DNA of 37,000 nucleotides from Neorhizobium vignae (GCF_000732195.1 NZ_JNNU01000035.1:1-37000); one strand, 5' to 3'. Numbered from the stretch's first letter, positions 23,971 to 33,099 are shown. Program-made: numbers and translations. The notes: generated by a model from the sequence alone, not told the origin.

Positions 23971-25284
23971 TCAGCCCTCGTCGTCGAGGGGCAAGCCGTT
24001 CAGGCGGATCGCAACGGAACGGGCGTGGGCATCGAGGCCTTCGGAATGAGCAAGCGTGATCGCCGCGGGCGCAAGCTGGCGGAGCTGATCGGGCCCAAGC
24101 CGCAAAATAGAGGTGCGCTTGACGAAATCGAGCACCGAAAGGCCGGACGAGAACCGCGCCGAGCGGGCGGTCGGCAGCACATGGTTGGACCCGCCGACAT
24201 AGTCGCCGATCACTTCCGGCGTATGGCGCCCGATGAAGATCGCGCCGGCATTGCGGATGCCGGGCAGCAGCGCGTCGGGATCGGCAACCGCAAGCTCCAG
24301 GTGCTCCGCGGCGATGCGGTTGGCGAGCGGCAACGCCGCCTGCAGGTTCGGCACCAGGATGACGGCGCCGAAATCGCGCCAGCTGGCCGCCGCGGTTTGA
24401 GAGCGCGACAGGGTCTTCAGCTGGCGTTCGACGGCCGCCTGCACCGCCTTGCCGAGCCCGGCATCATCGGTAACGAGGATCGACTGCGCGCCGGCATCGT
24501 GTTCGGCCTGGGCGAGCAGGTCGGCCGCCAGCCAGTCCGGATCGTTTTCGCCGTCGGCGATGACGAGGACTTCCGAGGGGCCGGCGATCATGTCGATGCC
24601 GACGGTGCCGAAGACATGGCGCTTGGCAGCCGCCACATAGGCATTGCCGGGGCCGACGATCTTTGCGACCGGGTCGATCGTCTCGGTGCCATAGGCGAGT
24701 GCCGCCACGGCCTGGGCGCCGCCGATGCGGTAAATCTCGGTGACGCCGGCGATGCGGGCGGCGGCGAGCACTGCCGGATTGATCGTTCCGCCATTGGCCG
24801 GCACGACCATGACCACCCGCGGCACGCCGGCGACCCTTGCCGGCACCGCGTTCATCAGCACCGAGCTCGGATAGCTCGCGGTGCCGCCCGGAACGTAGAG
24901 CCCGACCGCCTCGATCGCCGTCCAGCGGGAGCCCAGACCGACGCCGATCGCGTCCTCGTAGATATCGTCCTTCGGCATCTGGCGGGCATGGTGGCGCTCG
25001 ATGCGCTCGGCGGCGAACTTCAGGGCATCGATGACCTTCCGGTCGGTCGCGGCAAGCGCTGCGTCGATCTCGGCCTCGGTCACCTTTATTCCGACCTTGG
25101 CGAGGTCGATGCCGTCAAAACGGGCGGAGTAATCGATGAGCGCCTGGTCGCCGCGGGCGCGCACATCGTCGATGATGGCGCGTACCACCGCGTTCACGTC
25201 CTCCGAGACCTCCCGCTTGGTCGAGAGAAATGCGGAAAACTTCGCCTCAAAGTCCTGCGACGCCTGATCCAACCAGATTGCCAA
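23971..25284 (-). CDS. hisD: Histidinol dehydrogenase
   Basis: Catalyses the last two oxidations from L-histidinol to L-histidine with NAD and zinc. The 437-residue protein is full length, with YVPGGTASYPSSVLMNAVPA, the signature IGGAQAVAALAYGTETI...KIVGPGNAYVAAAKR, DMIAGPSEVLV and the AEHDAGAQS and EHLEL segments that supply zinc and catalytic residues. ATG 25284 starts MAIWLDQAS as in relatives. It heads the hisD-UPF0262-phosphatase run. Confidence 0.97.
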   Translation of the reverse strand: MAIWLDQASQDFEAKFSAFLSTKREVSEDVNAVVRAIIDDVRARGDQALIDYSARFDGIDLAKVGIKVTEAEIDAALAATDRKVIDALKFAAERIERHHARQMPKDDIYEDAIGVGLGSRWTAIEAVGLYVPGGTASYPSSVLMNAVPARVAGVPRVVMVVPANGGTINPAVLAAARIAGVTEIYRIGGAQAVAALAYGTETIDPVAKIVGPGNAYVAAAKRHVFGTVGIDMIAGPSEVLVIADGENDPDWLAADLLAQAEHDAGAQSILVTDDAGLGKAVQAAVERQLKTLSRSQTAAASWRDFGAVILVPNLQAALPLANRIAAEHLELAVADPDALLPGIRNAGAIFIGRHTPEVIGDYVGGSNHVLPTARSARFSSGLSVLDFVKRTSILRLGPDQLRQLAPAAITLAHSEGLDAHARSVAIRLNGLPLDDEG

Positions 25285-25351
25285 GCGGGTATCCCTTCCA
25301 GCTCAAAAAACGATGTTATCCCGGTCGGGCCGTTCGGGCAAAGGGGCCAGA

Positions 25352-25786
25352 TCAGGGATGACGGGGCTTCGATGCCGTTTCCCATGCGCCGCCGACATCC
25401 GCAAGAGCAACTTCGATGCATTCGACGTCGAGCGCAATCGTCGATTTGCCGGACAGGACCAGTTCGATCGTGCCTTCCGGGCCGTCACCCTTCTGCGAGA
25501 AGGTGATCGCCAGCAGCGACAGGACCTCGTCCTTGCGGCCGCGGTTGATGCCGGTCGAGCGCACCGCCTCGACCCGCTTGAAGACGATCGCCGCACGGCG
25601 GCGTTCGAACCCCTTGCGCTGCTTGGCCGCGGCGTTCTCCCAGACGAAGCGGTTGGCCGCGAGCGAGAAGTTGCGCTCGGGCTGCGACCAGCGCACGTCG
25701 CCCACCTTGAAGACCGCATCCTGCATATGGGCGGAAATGACGCCCAGGTCGTCCGTATCGAGGGCCAGCAGCTTCAAGTCGGTCAT
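25352..25786 (-). CDS. DUF2948 family protein
   Basis: A 144-residue protein beginning MTDLKLLALDTDDLGVISAHMQDAVFKVGDV with the WSQPERNFSLAANRFVWE and IALDVECIEVALADVGGAW blocks of DUF2948, an alphaproteobacterial family of unknown function located by murA/hisD. ATG 25786 is favoured; upstream residues lack family character. Here it lies 67 bp before hisD but is separated from murA by two other genes. Confidence 0.92.
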   Translation of the reverse strand: MTDLKLLALDTDDLGVISAHMQDAVFKVGDVRWSQPERNFSLAANRFVWENAAAKQRKGFERRRAAIVFKRVEAVRSTGINRGRKDEVLSLLAITFSQKGDGPEGTIELVLSGKSTIALDVECIEVALADVGGAWETASKPRHP

Positions 25787-26495
25787 CGCTTCCAATATCC
25801 ATCCAGAGGCGCGTATCACGCGAAAGTTCCTGGACTTGAGATAGGATGTGGCGAGGCAAGAAGCAACGGCGGAGCGCAAGACGGAACGCACCTTTATCCG
25901 CACCGACGGATGTGTCGGCACGGTTGAAGGGGGATGGGGCAGGCAGGAGCATTGGGTAGTGATGTGAGTTAGGTGCGCCTACCCCGATCGTCTCTTGCGG
26001 TTTGCGGAGGATTTCCGAGCCCTCCACCCCACTTTGACGACCATCACCGGAAACGGGCGCTTTTGAACTTGGTGAGGCAGCCGGTTCGCGAACCCGGTTC
26101 CCATCCGATGACGCGGCCATTATCGCCCGGCGCCTTGACCGCAGGGATGTCGACGAGGCGAGTAATCTGCCAAGTCGTTGACGAAACACGACGACAAATG
26201 CCGTTTTGGCCCATTTCGTCCCCGGGCGGCGAGGACCCGGGGCATCGCAGATGCTGGAACACGCTCCACCTGCCGGTCATCTCGCGCCCACGAGGGCGGT
26301 GGGGTGCGCGGACCGGCAGCTTTACGCTGTCAGCGGGCATTTGAGACCCGAAACGGATCACCCTTCGATAGGGAGTTAAGCCTTCTGATCGGTCGTCTAG
26401 TCCGAATGCTCCATTGACGGTGTGCCGCCCCGGCGTAGGATCGCTTCGGGTAAAACACATTGGGCTGGGGGCTGGCGTATCTATGGGAGGATGCC
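25787..26495. other. 709-bp intergenic stretch with dyads
   Basis: No convincing gene. It contains a perfect 12-bp palindrome GGTTCGCGAACC (26083-26094) and a GC-rich hairpin CCCCGGG (26220-26226) with CCCGGGG (26236-26242), without a T-run. The region separates two divergent transcription units and probably holds the promoters of the DUF2948-hisD operon and the methyltransferase. Confidence 0.5.
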
Positions 26496-27557
26496 ATGCA
26501 GGAACCTGATATGCAGAAACTCGATGCACTGGTCGGTCGGCTGGTGGGCGATCTCGGCGCCGGTGTATCCGGCGTTCTCGTCGTGCTCGGCGACCACCTC
26601 GGCCTGTTCCGGTCGATGATGGACGGACGGCTGCGATCCTCGATGGAAATCGCGGAAACGACGGGGCTCGCCGAACGCAATGTGCGCGAATGGCTCGCCG
26701 CCATGGCTGCGGCCGACTATGTCACGTTTGATGAAAAATCGAACAAGTTCGGCATGTCTCCCGAGCAGGCGATGGTTTTTTCCAACGAGGACAGTCCGGC
26801 CTTTTTCGGAGGCGCCTTCGAAATCGTCCAATCGATGTGGATAGACGAGCCGAAGGTGGAGGAAGCCTTTCGCACGGGCCGCGGGCTCGGATGGCATGAG
26901 CACAGCACCTGCCTCTTCCGGGGCACGGAGCGGTTCTTCCGTCCCGGCTACAACAGCCATCTGGTCGACGAATGGATTCCCGCGCTCCAAGGCGTGCGGG
27001 AAAAGCTGGAACGCGGGGCGGAGGTGGCCGACGTCGGCTGTGGCCATGGAGCATCGACGATCCTCATGGCAAAGGCTTTTCCGAAGTCGCATTTTCACGG
27101 GTTTGACTACCATGCCCCGTCCATTGAGCGGGCAAAGCGCGCGGCGCAGGAGGCCGGCGTCAGCGACCGGGTGACGTTCCACCAGGCTTCGGCGAAGGAA
27201 TTCCCCGGCGGCAACTACGATCTCGTCGCGATGTTCGACTGCCTGCATGACATGGGCGATCCGGTCGGGGCGGGCCGTCACATCCGCGAGACGATGGCAA
27301 AGGACGGCACCTGGATGATCGTCGAACCCTTCGCGCATGATGGCTTGAAGGACAATCTCAACCCGGTCGGGCGCGTTTATTACGGCGCCTCGGCCATGAT
27401 CTGCACTCCGGCCTCCATGGCACAGGAAGTAGGCCTTGGCCTCGGTGCCCAGGCTGGGGAGATGAAGCTTCGCAAAGTGGCGCTCGACGCCGGCTATTCG
27501 CACTTCCGACGGGCGAGCGAAACTCCATTCAACATGATCTTCGAAGTGCGAGCCTGA
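26496..27557 (+). CDS. SAM methyltransferase with N-terminal winged helix
   Basis: A 353-residue protein. Residues about 20-95 form a winged-helix-like dimerisation domain (SMEIAETTGLAERNVREWLAAMAAADYV), typical of Rv2258c-type and plant O-methyltransferase-like enzymes; the C-terminal part is a class I methyltransferase with VADVGCGHGAST, HGFDYHAPSIERA, DLVAMFDCLHDM and GTWMIVEPFA. ATG 26496 is preceded by GGGAGG at 26485-26490; the frame opens earlier at 26460 without a better site. It interrupts the usual DUF2948-murA neighbourhood together with the SDR, so it may be a lineage-specific insertion. Substrate unknown. Confidence 0.85.
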   Translation: MQEPDMQKLDALVGRLVGDLGAGVSGVLVVLGDHLGLFRSMMDGRLRSSMEIAETTGLAERNVREWLAAMAAADYVTFDEKSNKFGMSPEQAMVFSNEDSPAFFGGAFEIVQSMWIDEPKVEEAFRTGRGLGWHEHSTCLFRGTERFFRPGYNSHLVDEWIPALQGVREKLERGAEVADVGCGHGASTILMAKAFPKSHFHGFDYHAPSIERAKRAAQEAGVSDRVTFHQASAKEFPGGNYDLVAMFDCLHDMGDPVGAGRHIRETMAKDGTWMIVEPFAHDGLKDNLNPVGRVYYGASAMICTPASMAQEVGLGLGAQAGEMKLRKVALDAGYSHFRRASETPFNMIFEVRA

Positions 27558-27631
27558 AACACTTTGGGTTTACACGGTTCCGGATACGCAAACCGAACCA
27601 AAGCCCTGACACCAATAATACCAGGTGATGT

Positions 27632-27657
27632 CGGGCGGGGTCGCAGAACCCCGCCCG
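27632..27657. terminator. Strong hairpin between convergent genes
   Basis: CGGGCGGGGT (27632-27641) pairs perfectly with ACCCCGCCCG (27648-27657) around a 6-nt loop, between the convergent methyltransferase and SDR genes. It lacks a T-run but its position suggests a bidirectional transcription end. Confidence 0.6.
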
Positions 27658-27661
27658 GCAT

Positions 27662-28504
27662 TCAGCTGGGAAAATCGGCCGAAAGGCTGATTTCCTCCCA
27701 GAGTTCGATCTGGGCAAGACGCTCCTTCAGCTTCTGGGTGACGGCGTTGTAGCAGATTGCCCCCAATACCAGGTGGCGGGGTGCTTGATCCGCCTCGGTC
27801 GCGGCGATCATCGCCTCGCCGGCGCGCACCGGATCGCCCGGCTGGCGGCCGCTATAGCCGGACGTCGCGCCCATGCGGGCGGCGGCGGTCTCGGCGTAGT
27901 CGGCGATCGTGCTCGGCGTCTGCCTCAGCGAGCGGCCGGCCCAGTCGGTGCGGAACGGGCCGGGCTCGACGCAGGTGACCTTGATGCCGAGCGGTGCGCC
28001 TTCATGGGCGAGCGCATCGGAAAAACCTTCGACTGCATGCTTGCTCGCCGCGTAATAGCCGGAGCTCGGAAGGCCCATGAAGCCGGCCATGGACGTGATG
28101 TTGAGGATATGGCCCTTGCGCTGCGCGCGCATGCCCGGCAGCACGGCGCGGGTCATGGCGAACAGGCCGAAGACATTGGCGTCGAACATCGCGCGGATCT
28201 CGTCCTCCTCGCCCTCCTCGATCGACGCCTGGTAACCGTAGCCGGCATTGTTGACCAGCACGTCGATGCGGCCGAACTTCTGCTCGGCGGCGGAAACCGC
28301 ATCGGCAATCTGCTTCATGTCCGTCACGTCGAGATCGAGTGCCAGGACATGATCCCTGCCGTCGGCCAAATCGGCGACCCGATCCTTGCCGCGGGCAGTG
28401 ACGACGGTTGGCCAGCCGCGCTCGATCGTCAGCTTGGCGAGTTCGCGGCCAAAGCCGGTGGAGCAGCCGGTAATGAACCAGACGGGGGGTTGTGCATCGG
28501 TCAT
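27662..28504 (-). CDS. Short-chain dehydrogenase/reductase
   Basis: A 280-residue SDR of the type often annotated oxidoreductase: VWFITGCSTGFGRELA (T-G-x3-G-x-G), VLVNNAGYG, the NITSMAG serine and Y-Y-A-A-SK catalytic pair, then CVEPGPFRTDW. ATG 28504 with GGAG upstream is chosen. It lies between murA and the methyltransferase and is preceded by the murA terminator, so it has its own promoter. Substrate unknown. Confidence 0.88.
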   Translation of the reverse strand: MTDAQPPVWFITGCSTGFGRELAKLTIERGWPTVVTARGKDRVADLADGRDHVLALDLDVTDMKQIADAVSAAEQKFGRIDVLVNNAGYGYQASIEEGEEDEIRAMFDANVFGLFAMTRAVLPGMRAQRKGHILNITSMAGFMGLPSSGYYAASKHAVEGFSDALAHEGAPLGIKVTCVEPGPFRTDWAGRSLRQTPSTIADYAETAAARMGATSGYSGRQPGDPVRAGEAMIAATEADQAPRHLVLGAICYNAVTQKLKERLAQIELWEEISLSADFPS

Positions 28505-28582
28505 GGGAAAATCTCCGTGGGGTGCCGGATCAAACAATATGAGGCGGGAAAAAGGATGGACGCCCCAAAGAGATAGAAACGC

Positions 28583-28620
28583 AAAAAAGGACGGCAAGGG
28601 CAATGCCCCGACCGTCCTTT
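28583..28620 (-). terminator. Rho-independent terminator of murA
   Basis: AAAGGACGG (28586-28594) pairs with CCGTCCTTT (28612-28620), with an inner GGGC/GCCC stem in the loop. Read on the minus strand the stem is followed by TTTTTT, giving a textbook terminator about 25 bp after the murA stop. Confidence 0.88.
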
Positions 28621-28645
28621 GCAAAATATCGGCCTTGCGGATCGA

Positions 28646-29938
28646 TCAGTCGCTGACGCGTTCGACCACCGCGCCGCAGCGGGTGAGCTTTTCTTCCAAC
28701 CGCTCGAAACCGCGGTCGAGGTGATAGACACGGCTGACCATGGTCTCGCCTTCGGCGGCAAGGCCGGCGATGACCAGCGAGACGGAAGCGCGCAGGTCGG
28801 TCGCCATGACCGGAGCGCCCTTCAGCCGGGTCACGCCTTCGACCCGGGCCGTCTGCCCGGAGAGCGAAATCCTGGCGCCGAGGCGGGCAAGTTCCTGCAC
28901 GTGCATGAAGCGGTTTTCGAAAATGGTCTCGGTAATGTTCGAGACGCCGGAAGACCGCGTCATCAGCGCCATGAACTGCGCCTGCAGGTCGGTCGGGAAA
29001 CCCGGGAACGGCTCGGTGGTGATATCAACCGGCTGGATGCCGTTGCCGTTGCGCACGACGCGAAGACCGGTCTCGGTTTCGGTGATGTGGGCTCCGGCGA
29101 GGCGCAGCGTGTCGAGGGCGTTGTCGAGCAGCGACGCTTCGGTGCCCTCTAGCACGACATCGCCGCCAGCCATCGCAACCGCCATGGCATAGGTACCGGT
29201 CTCGATGCGATCCGGCAGGACCCGATGGCGGGCGCCGGAGAGCGAGGTGACGCCATCGACGGTGATCGTCTGGGTGCCGGCGCCGGAAATCTTGGCGCCC
29301 ATGGCGGTCAGGCATTTTGCAAGATCGACGACCTCCGGCTCACGGGCGGCGTTTTCGATCACCGTCGTGCCGCGGGCAAGCGTCGCCGCCATCATCATCA
29401 CGTGCGTCGCGCCGACCGAAACCTTCGGGAAGACGTAGCGGGCGCCGATCAGGCCGCCCTTCGGCGCCGTGGCGTTCACATAACCGGCGTCGACCTCCAG
29501 GGTGGCGCCGAGCGCCTGCAGGCCTTCGAGGAAGAGATCGACCGGACGCGTGCCAATGGCGCAGCCGCCCGGCAGCGAAACACGCGCCTGGCCCTCGCGC
29601 GCGAGCAGTGGTCCGATGACCCAGAAGCTCGCCCGCATCTTGGAGACAAGCTCATAGGGAGCGGTCGTATCGACGATGGTGCGGCAGGTGAAGTTGATGG
29701 TGCGGGAATAACTCTCTTCCTGACGCTCGCGCCGGCCATTGACGGCGACATCGACGCCATGATTGCCGAGGATGCGCAGGAGCTGTTCCACGTCGGCCAG
29801 ATGCGGCACGTTTTCGAGCGTCAGCGTATCGCTCGTCAGAAGGGAGGCGATCATCAGCGGCAGAGCGGCGTTTTTCGCTCCCGAGATCGGAATGGTGCCC
29901 TTGAGTTCGTTGCCGCCCACAATTCTGATGCGATCCAT
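28646..29938 (-). CDS. murA: UDP-N-acetylglucosamine 1-carboxyvinyltransferase
   Basis: Transfers enolpyruvate from PEP to UDP-GlcNAc, the first committed step of peptidoglycan synthesis, in the cytoplasm. The 430-residue protein is full length: MDRIRIVGGNELKGTIPISGAKNAALPL (K-N catalytic pair), the loop LPGGCAIGTRPVDLFLEGL with the PEP-reactive cysteine, and FPTDLQAQFMAL near 310. ATG 29938 with GGAAGAG upstream is preferred over longer frames. Terminated by the hairpin at 28583-28620. Confidence 0.98.
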   Translation of the reverse strand: MDRIRIVGGNELKGTIPISGAKNAALPLMIASLLTSDTLTLENVPHLADVEQLLRILGNHGVDVAVNGRRERQEESYSRTINFTCRTIVDTTAPYELVSKMRASFWVIGPLLAREGQARVSLPGGCAIGTRPVDLFLEGLQALGATLEVDAGYVNATAPKGGLIGARYVFPKVSVGATHVMMMAATLARGTTVIENAAREPEVVDLAKCLTAMGAKISGAGTQTITVDGVTSLSGARHRVLPDRIETGTYAMAVAMAGGDVVLEGTEASLLDNALDTLRLAGAHITETETGLRVVRNGNGIQPVDITTEPFPGFPTDLQAQFMALMTRSSGVSNITETIFENRFMHVQELARLGARISLSGQTARVEGVTRLKGAPVMATDLRASVSLVIAGLAAEGETMVSRVYHLDRGFERLEEKLTRCGAVVERVSD

Positions 29939-30049
29939 AAGTTGTAACTCTTCCTTCTGAGCGCGAAAGGTGGCGTCCTTAAACGAAATCCGCCGCTGCT
30001 TCAATGATTGCTGAAATGGCCTGCCCGCTGACCCGTCTCGGCGCATAAG

Positions 30050-30301
30050 CTATGATGATTCGTCCGTTTTTGCGGCAGGCGGCCCCGGTTTTGCGGCGGG
30101 CAACCCTTGTGTCAAATCCTCCTCGCCGGACCGGCGAGCCCGCGCCTGGGTCTTGCGGCGTATCAGATTCTCACGAAGCTTGGCCGCAGCCTTCGCCTTG
30201 CGCTGCGCTTCGCGGGCTTCAGCCGCCTTGCGGTGCCGGTCGCCGCGGCCTTCGCCGGTATCCCCGCCTTCTGAATCGTGCCGTTCTTCATCATTCGCCA
30301 T
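30050..30301 (-). CDS. Conserved charged hypothetical protein
   Basis: An 83-residue highly charged protein starting MANDEERHDSEGGDTGEG, followed by an Arg/Lys/Ala-rich helix (HRKAAEAREAQRKAKAAAKLRENLIRRKTQARAR) likely to form a coiled coil or bind nucleic acid or ribosomes. I recall similar short proteins beside murA in rhizobia, but no function. ATG 30301 is chosen over the frame start at 30367. Confidence 0.72.
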   Translation of the reverse strand: MANDEERHDSEGGDTGEGRGDRHRKAAEAREAQRKAKAAAKLRENLIRRKTQARARRSGEEDLTQGLPAAKPGPPAAKTDESS

Positions 30302-30453
30302 GGCTCTCCATACCCAAAAAGCGGGATTCTTGAAAGCGGAAGCGACGTTTTCCCCACTCGATGGCAAAGAACTTGGAATTTGCGGCTTGCGCTGCCCGTG
30401 AACCTATGGCAATAGGCCGCTGCCGACGACGCGGGTCTTTCGCGCCGGCTGAC

Positions 30454-30528
30454 GCTGCTATAGCTCAGGGGTAGAGCACTCCCTTGGTAAGGGAGAGGCC
30501 GAGAGTTCAAATCTCTCTAGCAGCACCA
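30454..30528 (+). tRNA. tRNA-Thr (GGT)
   Basis: A 75-nt cloverleaf, acceptor GCTGCTA pairing with TAGCAGC, D-arm AGCTCAGGGGTAGAGC, anticodon GGT (30486-30488) in the loop TTGGTAA, T-loop GTTCAAATC and encoded CCA at 30526-30528. The 3' end points right, directly into accessory DNA. Confidence 0.97.
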
Positions 30529-30561
30529 TTTTCCATAGGCTTTTTAGCTATCCGAGATCTA

Positions 30562-30731
30562 GAACACGTCTTGCGTAAATCGTCCTTAATCGCATTGGCT
30601 TTGACATCGCGACGGAAGTTCGCCAGAGTGAGGCCCTTCATGGTTGCGCCGCCTGGACCTTTTGGATGATCGGAACAGCCGCCTTCATGTTTCAGAACGA
30701 GCCAAAGGCTCCTCGCGAAATAGTGGTCCAT
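30562..30731 (-). pseudogene. GH108 phage endolysin fragment
   Basis: The minus-strand frame starting at ATG 30731 reads like the N-terminus of a glycoside hydrolase 108 lysozyme: LVLKHEGGCSDHPKGPGGATMKGLTLANFRRD, with the catalytic glutamate in HEGG and the D-x-GGAT-x-KG-x-T motif. Homology fades about 30 bases from tRNA-Thr, after roughly 55 of about 180 residues. It is a prophage remnant cut at or near the tRNA. Confidence 0.65.
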
Positions 30732-30745
30732 GTGCTTTCCTTTCG

Positions 30746-31606
30746 ATGTCTGGGGGATTCTATTTGCCTGAGTGGGTTGAAAACTGGTGCGGTAGGGTCG
30801 GGGGCCTGACTAAGTTCCCTGATGGAACGTGGTCGAGCGGCGTTGCAACCGATGTTTCATTCCCCATTCATGTACAAAGCGAGCTTGCTCGCGTTGAAGA
30901 CGGGTCGTATTGGTTCGCTCACCGAAACAACGTCATTGCCAATGTTGTCGATTTATTCCCGCCACCAGGCCCCATTGTTGACGTTGGCGGCGGGAACGGT
31001 TTCGTGTCCCGAGGTCTGATTCAAAGAGGTTACGACGCGATCGTTGTCGAGCCAGGTGAAATGGGGGCAAAGACTTGTCGCGCACGGAACGTTCCGGTGG
31101 TTCAGGCTGCCTTTCAGGACATTTTCCCTCCTAAAAACGGCACCCCGGCGATTGGCCTTTTCGATGTTCTGGAACACATTGAAGATGATGCCACGGCGTT
31201 GGCGAGAATCTATGAAACGCTGACTCCTGGCGGGATGTTCTATGTGGCCGTACCAGCTTACCAAAGCCTCTGGTCGCAAGACGATATCGATGGGGGACAC
31301 TTCAGAAGATACACCTTGTCCTCACTGCGAGAGAAGCTTAATGCTTGCGGCTTCACCGTAGAATATGAGACCTACTTCTTTGCGAGCCTCGTGTTTCCAC
31401 TATTTCTCGTTAGAACGGTGCCTACTATGCTTCGTCGGCGTAGCAACGTAACCATGGCTCAAACCACCGACGAACACACGCTTCCGAAAGGAATGATTGG
31501 CGATGCGCTGAGGTGGTCTTTCGGAGAGGAAGAACGTGTGATCCGCAGGGGCCGCACCGTCCCATTCGGAACGAGCTGCCTCATTGCTGCCCGTAAACCG
31601 AGATAG
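30746..31606 (+). CDS. Class I SAM-dependent methyltransferase (Methyltransf_23 type)
   Basis: A 286-residue protein. The N-terminal 70 residues are unassigned, then PIVDVGGGNGFVSRGL (motif I), VVEPGEMGAKT, IGLFDVLEHIEDDATALARIYETLTPGGMFYVAVPA and DIDGGHFRRYTLSSLREKLNACGF, the pattern of methyltransferases found in polysaccharide loci. A C-terminal hydrophobic stretch (FFASLVFPLFLVRTVP) suggests membrane contact. ATG 30746 is the most likely start; ribosome site is weak. It may act with the acyltransferase 320 bp downstream. Confidence 0.82.
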   Translation: MSGGFYLPEWVENWCGRVGGLTKFPDGTWSSGVATDVSFPIHVQSELARVEDGSYWFAHRNNVIANVVDLFPPPGPIVDVGGGNGFVSRGLIQRGYDAIVVEPGEMGAKTCRARNVPVVQAAFQDIFPPKNGTPAIGLFDVLEHIEDDATALARIYETLTPGGMFYVAVPAYQSLWSQDDIDGGHFRRYTLSSLREKLNACGFTVEYETYFFASLVFPLFLVRTVPTMLRRRSNVTMAQTTDEHTLPKGMIGDALRWSFGEEERVIRRGRTVPFGTSCLIAARKPR

Positions 31607-31929
31607 CGACGATTCTTGCGCGAGGTCATACTCCCCGAGGTAATGCAACCGTAAGTCGCTTATACAAAACCGAGTTCCGGATGCCTTGTGTGAGCAACCT
31701 CGACCGAGGAACCCCCACACACCCGTTCTGCCAACCACAAATGCGCCATCGGTAATTAACAGGGACCGGCCATGTGGCTTGTAAACATCAGTCATTGCTA
31801 CAATGGCCATCGGTAGGTTTTCTTCGCGACCCCGCTCTTGCTGATTCTCCGAAGTTGCGCTCTCACTAAGCGCAGAAAACTTCCGCGCGATGTTGCGGTA
31901 GATGCTTTACCTATTTGGGGCAGATCAGG
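31607..31929. other. Intergenic, nothing recognised
   Basis: Spacer between the methyltransferase and the acyltransferase genes. Frames on the minus strand overlap this stretch but show no family motif. A promoter for the acyltransferase is expected here but no boxes stand out. Confidence 0.4.
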
Positions 31930-33099
31930 ATGAACGAAACAGCCCGCGTCACACCCGGCAGTCACATCCCGGAACTGGATGGCATTCGAGGCGCGGCGGT
32001 CCTCAGCGTAGTCGTCCTGCACACAACGATCGGGCTTCTATCCCCTGATTTTACATACCCGTCGTTGAACCCTCTCTATCGGATATTCTTCGGTGGCGGT
32101 ATCGGGGTTGACCTGTTCTTCGTGCTTTCCGGCTTCTTGATCGGTGGCATTCTTATCGATCACAAGGACACGGATAACTACTTCAAGGTCTTTTGGGTGA
32201 GACGCGCTGCGCGGATATTGCCAGTCTATCTGCTTCTCATGGCGACGTATCTGATCGCCAAGCAAATCGGCCAGTCGGTAAACGCCCCCTGGTTCCACTC
32301 ATTCTTGATGAACGACCCGCTCCCTATCTGGACATACCTGACGTTCACACAGAACAACTACATGGCTCTCACGAACAACGGTGGCGCCCTATGGGTCGGG
32401 ATCACGTGGTCGCTCGCTGTAGAAGAGCAATTCTACCTGTTGTTCCCCTTTGTGGTTTACTTCTTTTCGAAGAAAACTGTGATGAAGATCGCGGTGATCA
32501 CCCTGATTGTCGCATACTTTTCGCGCCTCTACCTCTGGAAGAATTATAGCTTTTACGTCGGTTACTTCCCAACGCAATCCAGGGCCGATGCTCTGATGTT
32601 CGGTGTCCTCGCTGCATACCTTGTCAGAAGCTCGAAGCTCCAATGGCTTGCCGACCGCAGGATACTTTTCGACATCATTGCAATGGCGGCTATAGCAATA
32701 CTGATGTGGAAGGTCAAAAGGTGGATCGGTGACTCGGGCTCGTTTAGCCTTCGCTGCGCGGTGTTCGCTTATGCCATCGTCCGGATTTTCATCACCGACG
32801 GGCTTTACAGGAAGTTCTTCCGCTCGCGGTTCATGGTTTTCATGGGCCTGATCTCCTACTCGTTCTATATGTATCATCAGGCTATCAACGGCCTCTTCCA
32901 TGGTCTATTGCTGGGACAGGGACCGCGAATTGAGAATTGGGCAGGATTGGCCGTTGGTATAGCCGTTTTTCTTACCTCCGCAGGGTTAGCCACTCTTTCA
33001 ACCCGCTATTACGAGAAACCGTTCAGAGATATCGGAAGGCGTTTCAGATATCGTCGCGCATCTGATGTCCCAACTGCGGGAGCGGCTTACGCCCAATAA
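31930..33099 (+). CDS. Membrane acyltransferase-3 (OafA-like)
   Basis: A 389-residue inner-membrane protein with about ten helices and the acyltransferase-3 hallmarks: IPELDGIRGAAVLSVVVLH with the catalytic histidine, FFVLSGFLIGGIL, an RRAARILPVY motif and WSLAVEEQFYLLFP. These enzymes O-acylate exported polysaccharides, peptidoglycan or lipids from the periplasmic side. ATG 31930 is preferred; a TTG at 31915 opens the frame. It has no C-terminal SGNH domain. Not a close copy of the broken homologue at 19432-19808. Confidence 0.9.
   Translation: MNETARVTPGSHIPELDGIRGAAVLSVVVLHTTIGLLSPDFTYPSLNPLYRIFFGGGIGVDLFFVLSGFLIGGILIDHKDTDNYFKVFWVRRAARILPVYLLLMATYLIAKQIGQSVNAPWFHSFLMNDPLPIWTYLTFTQNNYMALTNNGGALWVGITWSLAVEEQFYLLFPFVVYFFSKKTVMKIAVITLIVAYFSRLYLWKNYSFYVGYFPTQSRADALMFGVLAAYLVRSSKLQWLADRRILFDIIAMAAIAILMWKVKRWIGDSGSFSLRCAVFAYAIVRIFITDGLYRKFFRSRFMVFMGLISYSFYMYHQAINGLFHGLLLGQGPRIENWAGLAVGIAVFLTSAGLATLSTRYYEKPFRDIGRRFRYRRASDVPTAGAAYAQ

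Noticed and set aside
23464..25506. 680-codon open frame on the plus strand
   Set aside because: It lies antisense to the phosphatase, UPF0262 and hisD genes; its Arg/Asp/Gly-rich composition is the usual mirror of high-GC coding DNA.
26481..27503. 340-codon minus-strand frame
   Set aside because: Antisense shadow of the winged-helix methyltransferase.
31400..31810. 136-codon minus-strand frame
   Set aside because: Half of it is antisense to the methyltransferase and the remainder has no recognised motif.
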